DNA of 64,000 nucleotides from Oscillibacter valericigenes. Its GTDB lineage: Bacteria > Bacillota > Clostridia > Oscillospirales > Oscillospiraceae. Shown in pieces: positions 59,234 through 64,000 of this stretch. The notes under the pieces are model-generated. The model ran no database searches and had not been told where the DNA came from. It saw only the letters and a list, made by a program, of their open reading frames with translations. The position numbers were made by a program, and so were the translations under genes. The stretch is from positions 393,741 to 457,740 of the forward strand of contig NZ_JACSNX010000001.1 of NCBI RefSeq assembly GCF_016902445.1, written 5' to 3'. The first letter of the stretch is position 1. Each line of letters starts with the position of its first letter.

Positions 59234-60601
59234 ATGGCATTTGAAGGGCTCACCGAAAAACTGAACGCAACATTCAAAAAGCTGCGGGGCAAGGGCCGCC
59301 TGTCTGAAAATGACGTACGGGAGGCCATGCGGGAGGTCCGCCTGGCCCTGCTGGAGGCCGATGTGGGCTACAAGGTGGTCAAGGAGTTCGTGGCCTCCGT
59401 CACTGAGCGGGCCGTGGGCTCCGACGTGCTGGACAGCCTGACTCCCGCCCAGCAGGTCATCAAGATCGTCAACGAGGAGCTGACAAAGCTCATGGGCGGC
59501 GGCACCGCCAAGATCGCCATGGCCAACAGCGGCCCCACCGTTGTGATGATGGTGGGCCTCCAGGGCGCCGGTAAGACCACCACCACCGCCAAGCTGGCGG
59601 GGCTGATGCGCCGGCAGCTTGGCAAGCGGCCGCTGCTGGCGGCCTGCGACGTGTACCGCCCCGCCGCCATCGAACAGCTGAAGGTGGTGGGCGGCCAGCT
59701 GGACCTGCCGGTGTTCGAGCAGGGACAGGGGGATCCGGTACAGATCGCGGAGAACGCCATCCGCCACGCCCGGGACCACGGCAACGACATGGTGTTTCTG
59801 GACACTGCCGGCCGTCTCCACGTGGACGAGGCGCTGATGGACGAGCTGAAGCGGATGAAGGCCGCCGTCCGTCCCAACGAGATTTTGCTGGTGGTGGACG
59901 CCATGACCGGCCAGGACGCTGTCAACGCCGCCTCCGCCTTTGACGAGGCGCTGGGCATCGACGGCGTGGTGCTGACCAAGCTGGACGGCGACGCCCGGGG
60001 CGGCGCCGCCCTCTCCATCCGGGCCTCCACCGGCAAGCCCATCAAGTTCGTGGGCACCGGCGAGAAGCTGGATATGATCGAGCCCTTCCATCCGGACCGG
60101 ATGGCCTCCCGGATCTTAGGGATGGGCGACATGCTGTCCTTCATTGAGAAGGCCCAGCAGACCTACGACGAAAAGCAGGCCGCCAAGCTGGAGGAGAAGC
60201 TCCGCAAAAACCGCCTGACGCTGCAGGACTACTACGAACAGCTGCAGCAGCTGCGGAACATGGGCGACCTGAGCCAGATCGCCGGCATGATGCCCGGCGC
60301 CCTGGGCCGGCAGATGGCCGGCGCCACCATTGACGACAAGGCCCTGGCCCACACAGAGGCCATCATCCTCTCCATGACCCCGCTGGAGCGGGAGAACCCC
60401 CAGATCCTGAACGCCAGCCGGAAAAAGCGCATTGCCGCCGGCTGCGGCCTGGAAGTGGTGGACGTGAACCGGCTGCTGAAGCAGTTCGACATGATGCAGC
60501 AGATCACCAAGCAGATGACCCGGGGCCGGCTCTCCAAAATGGGAGGCGGCGGCATGGGCGGCCGGATGCACGGCTTCGGCCGGAAAAAGCGGCTGAAATA
60601 A
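59234..60601 (+). CDS. ffh: Signal recognition particle protein Ffh
   Basis: SRP GTPase that binds signal sequences and 4.5S RNA. In 455 residues the N domain starts MAFEGLTEKLNATFKKLRG, the G domain has GLQGAGKTTTTAKLA (108-121), DVYRPAAIEQLK, DTAGRLHVDE and TKLDGDARGGAALS, and the Met-rich M domain contains GMMPGALGRQMAG and MTRGRLSKMGGGG. Confidence 0.98.
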   Translation: MAFEGLTEKLNATFKKLRGKGRLSENDVREAMREVRLALLEADVGYKVVKEFVASVTERAVGSDVLDSLTPAQQVIKIVNEELTKLMGGGTAKIAMANSGPTVVMMVGLQGAGKTTTTAKLAGLMRRQLGKRPLLAACDVYRPAAIEQLKVVGGQLDLPVFEQGQGDPVQIAENAIRHARDHGNDMVFLDTAGRLHVDEALMDELKRMKAAVRPNEILLVVDAMTGQDAVNAASAFDEALGIDGVVLTKLDGDARGGAALSIRASTGKPIKFVGTGEKLDMIEPFHPDRMASRILGMGDMLSFIEKAQQTYDEKQAAKLEEKLRKNRLTLQDYYEQLQQLRNMGDLSQIAGMMPGALGRQMAGATIDDKALAHTEAIILSMTPLERENPQILNASRKKRIAAGCGLEVVDVNRLLKQFDMMQQITKQMTRGRLSKMGGGGMGGRMHGFGRKKRLK

Positions 60602-60668
60602 CAGACAGGATATAAGTGCTACGCATTTATAGATACAATTTTGACTTTACTTTTGGAGGTAACAAATC

Positions 60669-60908
60669 ATGGTGAAAATCAGACTGCGCCGGCTCGGCGC
60701 CAAGAAGGCTCCCTTCTACCGCGTTGTGGTGGCGGATTCCCGCTTCCCCCGCGACGGCCGCTTCATCGAGGAGATCGGCACCTACAATCCCTGCGTCTCC
60801 CCCGCTGAGATCAAGATCGACACCGAGCGTGCCCAGGCCTGGATCAAGTCCGGCGCTCAGCCCACCGACACCGTCAGAGCTCTGCTGAAAAAAGTAGAAG
60901 TCCTCTGA
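60669..60908 (+). CDS. rpsP: 30S ribosomal protein S16
   Basis: A 79-residue ribosomal protein: [40 protein letters not shown] and the LKKVEVL end are conserved. ATG follows GGAGG 67 bases after ffh. Confidence 0.98.
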   Translation: MVKIRLRRLGAKKAPFYRVVVADSRFPRDGRFIEEIGTYNPCVSPAEIKIDTERAQAWIKSGAQPTDTVRALLKKVEVL

Positions 60909-60923
60909 TCCGGAGGATCGGGC

Positions 60924-61154
60924 ATGAAAGAGTTGCTGCTCTACATCGCCAGAAACCTTGTGGATGATCCGGAGGCCGTGTCCGTCACAGAGGTGGAGGG
61001 TCCTCAGGAACTGACGCTGGAGCTGCGCGTCGCCCCCGATGACATGGGGAAGGTCATCGGCCGGCAGGGCCGCATCGCCAAGGAGATCCGGACTGTGATC
61101 CGGGCTTACGCCCAGCGCACCGGCCAGAAGGTTTCCGTGGATATTGTAGATTGA
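60924..61154 (+). CDS. khpA: KH-domain RNA-binding protein KhpA
   Basis: A 76-residue single KH domain protein with the loop GRQGRIAKEIRTVIRA. In Firmicutes KhpA binds RNA with KhpB (Jag) and influences cell elongation and division. It sits in the classic rpsP-khpA-rimM-trmD order, 15 bases after rpsP. Confidence 0.95.
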   Translation: MKELLLYIARNLVDDPEAVSVTEVEGPQELTLELRVAPDDMGKVIGRQGRIAKEIRTVIRAYAQRTGQKVSVDIVD

Positions 61155-61160
61155 CCCAAT

Positions 61161-61184
61161 GATCCGGCGGATCCCCATCCGCCG
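61161..61184 (+). other. Hairpin after khpA without a T run
   Basis: TCCGGCGGAT, loop CCCC, ATCCGCCGGA directly follows the khpA stop. The next bases are purine-rich (AACTGGAAGGAGGG), so it is not a classic terminator; it may be a processing or stability element in the polycistronic mRNA. Confidence 0.55.
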
Positions 61185-61322
61185 GAACTGGAAGGAGGGT
61201 GCCCGCCGGCCCCTCCTTCTGTGGTTTCTGCTGTCGAACGGCCGGCGCCCGGCGCCTGCTGTTCCACGCCCCGTTCTCTTACCACACCCTGTCCCGGCGG
61301 CCGTGGGATTGGAGGCCCTCTG

Positions 61323-62444
61323 GTGTCAACGGAAAAAAAGAAAAAATTCATCATCGACACGGCCTACCTTGCGCTGGTCCTGGCGCTGGGCTATGTGTCG
61401 CTGCAATTCGTGCTGCCCCTGCTGATGCCCTTTGTCCTGGCGTTTCTGATCGCCTATATGCTGCGCCGGCCCATCCGCTTTTTCTCCCGGGTATTCCATG
61501 TGCCCAAGGGTCTGGCGGCAGTGCTGCTGGTGGTGCTGACCTATGGAGCCATCGGTCTGCTGCTGGCGCTGGCAGGCATCCGCATCACTGCCACCATCGC
61601 TTCGCTGGTGCAGCAGATCCCCTCCATTTACAACAACTATATCCTCCCGGACCTCACCGATCTCTTCACCTGGCTGGAGGATCTGCTGGCGAGGCTGGAC
61701 CCGTCTTTGATGTCCGCACTGGAAGAGCTGCAGACCCAGCTGCTCAACATGCTGTGGCAGTTGGTATCCAGCCTTTCCGGGCTGCTGATGGGCGGCGTGT
61801 CCTTCGCCACCTCTTTGGCCACCTCCCTGCCGGGCTTTCTGATCCGGGTCCTGCTGATGGTCATCTCCACCTTTTTCATCGCCATCGATTATGAGAAGAT
61901 CGTCAAATTTGTCCTGGGCTGCCTGCGGGGGCACACACGGGACGTCATTCTTCAGATCAAATCCTATGTGGTGGGAACCTTGTTCGTCTGCATCCGCTCC
62001 TATGCGCTCATCATGTTCATTACATTCGTTGAGCTGTCCATCGGATTGAGCGTCATCCGAGTGGAACGGGCCATGCTGGTAGCTCTGCTGATCGCCATCT
62101 TCGACATTCTTCCGGTCCTGGGCACCGGCGGCATCATGATCCCCTGGGCCATCCTCACGGCGCTGGGCGGGAATGTGCCCCGCGCCCTGGCACTGCTGGT
62201 GGTGTATGTCATCATCACCATCATCCGCAACATCATCGAGCCCCGGATCGTCGGCAAGCAGATCGGCCTGCATCCGGTGCTGACACTGATGAGCATGTTC
62301 GTGGGCACCCACCTGTTCGGCGTGGTAGGCCTGTTCGGCCTGCCCATCCTGCTGTCTCTGCTGCGGTATCTCAATGACAACGGGACCATCTCCCTGTTCC
62401 CCGCCTCCGCCCTGGATGGACCGGGCCTGGGAAGGACAAGCTGA
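61323..62444 (+). CDS. AI-2E family transporter-like membrane protein
   Basis: A 373-residue polytopic protein of the AI-2E/PerM/YtvI family with about eight hydrophobic helices. The pattern LPLLMPFVLAFLIAYMLRRP at the start, a central helical outer part with LTDLFTWLEDLLARLDPSL, and IIEPRIVGKQIGLHPVLTLM near the end are characteristic. Known relatives export small molecules or ions, or act in sporulation (YtvI); the substrate here is unknown. GTG 61323 has GGAGG at seven bases, while the ATG at 61221 lacks support. It is inserted between khpA and rimM. Confidence 0.85.
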   Translation: MSTEKKKKFIIDTAYLALVLALGYVSLQFVLPLLMPFVLAFLIAYMLRRPIRFFSRVFHVPKGLAAVLLVVLTYGAIGLLLALAGIRITATIASLVQQIPSIYNNYILPDLTDLFTWLEDLLARLDPSLMSALEELQTQLLNMLWQLVSSLSGLLMGGVSFATSLATSLPGFLIRVLLMVISTFFIAIDYEKIVKFVLGCLRGHTRDVILQIKSYVVGTLFVCIRSYALIMFITFVELSIGLSVIRVERAMLVALLIAIFDILPVLGTGGIMIPWAILTALGGNVPRALALLVVYVIITIIRNIIEPRIVGKQIGLHPVLTLMSMFVGTHLFGVVGLFGLPILLSLLRYLNDNGTISLFPASALDGPGLGRTS

Positions 62445-62533
62445 TCCAAGATCCAAACAGGCGGGGCATCGGTCCCGCCTGTCCGCTGTCCGGGCCGCAC
62501 CCGGCCGGCTTATTTTGCCAAAGGAGCGCTCTT

Positions 62534-63040
62534 ATGAGATTGGAAACCATCAAGATCGGCCGCATCGTCAACGCCCACGGCATCCGGGGCGAGGTGCGGG
62601 TGCAGCCGGACGGGCAGGACCCGGCCTTTCTCACCCGCTTCAAGACCTTCTACCTGGATGGCGCGCCGGTGACCCCCACCGCCAACCATGTCCACAAGTC
62701 CCTGGTGCTGATGAAATTCCCCGGCGTGGATGACATGAATGCGGCCCTTGCCCTGAAGGGCAAGGACCTGTACATCCGCCGGTCGGACGCCAAACTGCCG
62801 GAGGGCGCCTGTTTTGACGCGGAGCTGCTGGGCATGGCCGTCTATGACGCCGCCACCGGGGAGGCCCTGGGCAAGATCGTCCAGGTAGATCCCTATCCGG
62901 CCCACAAGGTCTACACCGTCAGGGGCGCCCGGGAGTATCTGATCCCGGCGGTGCCGGAGGTGTTCATCAAGTCCGTGGATCTGGACGCCGACCGGATGGA
63001 GGTCCACGTCTGGGAGGGGATGGCCGCCGATGAGAATTGA
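62534..63040 (+). CDS. rimM: 16S rRNA processing protein RimM
   Basis: Ribosome maturation factor for the 30S head; binds S19. The 168-residue sequence shows KIGRIVNAHGIRGEVRVQPD at the start and the PRC-barrel part VYTVRGAREYLIPAVPEVF. ATG follows AAAGGAG. Its end overlaps the trmD start by 11 bases. Confidence 0.96.
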   Translation: MRLETIKIGRIVNAHGIRGEVRVQPDGQDPAFLTRFKTFYLDGAPVTPTANHVHKSLVLMKFPGVDDMNAALALKGKDLYIRRSDAKLPEGACFDAELLGMAVYDAATGEALGKIVQVDPYPAHKVYTVRGAREYLIPAVPEVFIKSVDLDADRMEVHVWEGMAADEN

Positions 63041-63821
63041 CATCATGACGCTGTTCCCGGACTCCCTGGACGCCATGCTGAACGTCAGCATCCTGGGCCG
63101 GGCCCAGCAGCGGGGCTATATTGCCATCCAGAGCCACCAGATCCGCCAGTACACCACCAACAAGCAGATGCAGGTGGACGACTATCCCTACGGCGGCGGC
63201 CGGGGCGCCATCATGCAGGCAGACCCCCTGTACCGCTGCTGGAGCCACATCGTGGAGACCTACGGTCCCGGCCGGACCATCTTCCTGTCCCCCTGCGGCC
63301 GGACCTTCACCCAATCAGTGGCCCGGGAGCTGAAGGAGCGCTATGACCACCTGATCCTGGTCTGCGGCCACTATGAAGGGGTGGATCAGCGGTTCCTGGA
63401 CGCGTGCGTGGACGAGGAGATCAGCATGGGGGACTTCGTCCTCACCGGCGGAGAGATCCCCGCCATGGCGGTGACAGACGCGGTGTGCCGCATGGTGCCC
63501 GGCGTCCTGCCGGACGCGGAGTGTTTTGAGGAGGAGTCCCACTGGAACGGCTTGCTGGAGTATCCCCAGTACTCCCGTCCGGCGGAGTGGCACGGCCGCC
63601 AGGTGCCGGAGATCCTGCTGTCCGGTGACCACGGCAAGGTGGCCGCCTGGCGGAAAAAGGAGAGCTACAAGCGCACCATGGAGCGGCGGCCCGACCTGTT
63701 TGCCCGGTTCGACGAGTCCCAGCTCACCACCAAGGCGGAGAAAAAGATCCTGGCAGAGGCCAAAGCCGAATTTGCAGCGGAGCACCCGGCGTGCGGGGAC
63801 GCCGAGAGCGCCGGGACCTGA
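63030..63821 (+). CDS. trmD: tRNA (guanine-N1)-methyltransferase
   Basis: Methylates G37 of tRNA with S-adenosylmethionine. The 263-residue SPOUT enzyme contains DDYPYGGGRGAIMQADPLY, LILVCGHYEGVDQRFLD and the knot sequence EISMGDFVLTGGEIPAMAV. The C-terminal 20 residues are an Ala/Glu-rich extension. The usual downstream rplS is absent; a terminator and convergent etfA follow. Confidence 0.97.
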   Translation: MRIDIMTLFPDSLDAMLNVSILGRAQQRGYIAIQSHQIRQYTTNKQMQVDDYPYGGGRGAIMQADPLYRCWSHIVETYGPGRTIFLSPCGRTFTQSVARELKERYDHLILVCGHYEGVDQRFLDACVDEEISMGDFVLTGGEIPAMAVTDAVCRMVPGVLPDAECFEEESHWNGLLEYPQYSRPAEWHGRQVPEILLSGDHGKVAAWRKKESYKRTMERRPDLFARFDESQLTTKAEKKILAEAKAEFAAEHPACGDAESAGT

Positions 63822-63842
63822 CTTCCGGAACGATAAACACGA

Positions 63843-63880
63843 AAAAGGGCCGCATGGACTTTCGTCCATGCGGCCCTTTT
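63843..63880. terminator. Bidirectional terminator between trmD and etfA
   Basis: AAAAGGGCCGCATGGAC, loop TTTC, GTCCATGCGGCCCTTTT: a perfect 17-bp stem with A and T ends. Confidence 0.93.
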
Positions 63881-63891
63881 GGGATAGTCTC

Positions 63892-64000
63892 TTACTTCGC
63901 AGCCTTGGCGGCCTTGATGGCCTCGATCAGCAGCGGGGTGACCTTGAACAGGTCGCCGCAGATGCCGTAGTCGGCGATCTCGAAGATGGGAGCGGTGTCG
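63892..64000 (-). CDS. etfA: Electron transfer flavoprotein alpha subunit, C-terminal end
   Basis: Only the last 35 residues and stop are present. The frame reads [20 protein letters not shown] followed by [12 protein letters not shown], which is the conserved FAD-domain end of EtfA. The gene runs off the window. Confidence 0.85.
   Translation of the reverse strand, partial: DTAPIFEIADYGICGDLFKVTPLLIEAIKAAKAAK

Overview
The window comes from a high-GC, spore-forming member of the Clostridia. Codon use, gene families and operon structure fit the gut Oscillospiraceae (a Flavonifractor / Lawsonibacter / Dysosmobacter-like organism), but genus is an inference. The spore-former call rests on the 3' end of an alpha/beta small acid-soluble spore protein (SASP) gene; the Firmicutes call rests on ylxM-ffh-rpsP-khpA, the L10 leader, the YmfF/YmfH peptidase pair and the promoter hexamers.

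Region 1 (1 to about 15,125) is the right part of an integrative conjugative element. Reading leftward on the minus strand it carries an initiator-like gene, a regulator-like gene, a VirB2-like pilin candidate, a 38-codon membrane peptide, VirB6/TrbL, a large Ala/Gly-rich membrane protein, a C39-type cysteine peptidase, a zinc-ribbon protein, a VirB4 ATPase with a PrgI-like N-terminus, three unrecognised proteins and the start of VirD4/TraG. On the plus strand, at the edge, are a TnpW-like small gene and a large serine recombinase. Directly after the recombinase lies the 3' end of a SASP gene without its 5' end, so the element appears to have integrated inside that gene. The relaxase and the left end are outside the window.

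Region 2 (15.3-28.4 kb) is chromosomal: a VWA/MoxR pair, a class A penicillin-binding protein, a DUF1292 gene, a probable 6S RNA, a parvulin-type foldase, tRNA t6A dehydratase (tcdA), a small lipoprotein, an ECF sigma/anti-sigma-like pair and a UvrD/PcrA helicase with a LexA-like box.

Region 3 (28.4-33.1 kb) is rpmG-secE-nusG-rplK-rplA, then rplJ-rplL with its own consensus promoter and an L10 leader. A terminator follows rplL and rpoBC is not there. ruvX lies divergently upstream.

Region 4 (33.1-40.1 kb) holds a cassette of small membrane proteins with an XRE regulator and a striking palindromic operator, a FUSC transporter fused to a degenerate HAD domain, an insertion-like hairpin element, a phosphoribosyltransferase, and a second ECF sigma/anti-sigma-like pair.

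Region 5 (40.1-53.1 kb) is a coherent catabolic locus. A PAS/HTH regulator with two PLP enzymes on the minus strand is divergent from ygeY, ygeW, carbamate kinase and a BMP-type ABC importer. The YgeW/YgeY/carbamate kinase set is known from anaerobic purine (urate/xanthine) breakdown via 2,3-diaminopropionate; here two other fold-type II PLP proteins sit where YgeX would be expected.

Region 6 (53.1-64.0 kb) is housekeeping: folD, lgt, two M16 peptidases and a membrane dipeptidase on the minus strand, then ylxM-ffh-rpsP-khpA-AI-2E transporter-rimM-trmD on the plus strand, ending with the 3' end of etfA on the minus strand.

Two families of hairpin-rich intergenic repeats are visible: a mosaic repeat between rplA and rplJ and again between ygeY and ygeW, and a 162-bp element with inverted ends flanked by a 28-bp duplication between the FUSC gene and the phosphoribosyltransferase gene.
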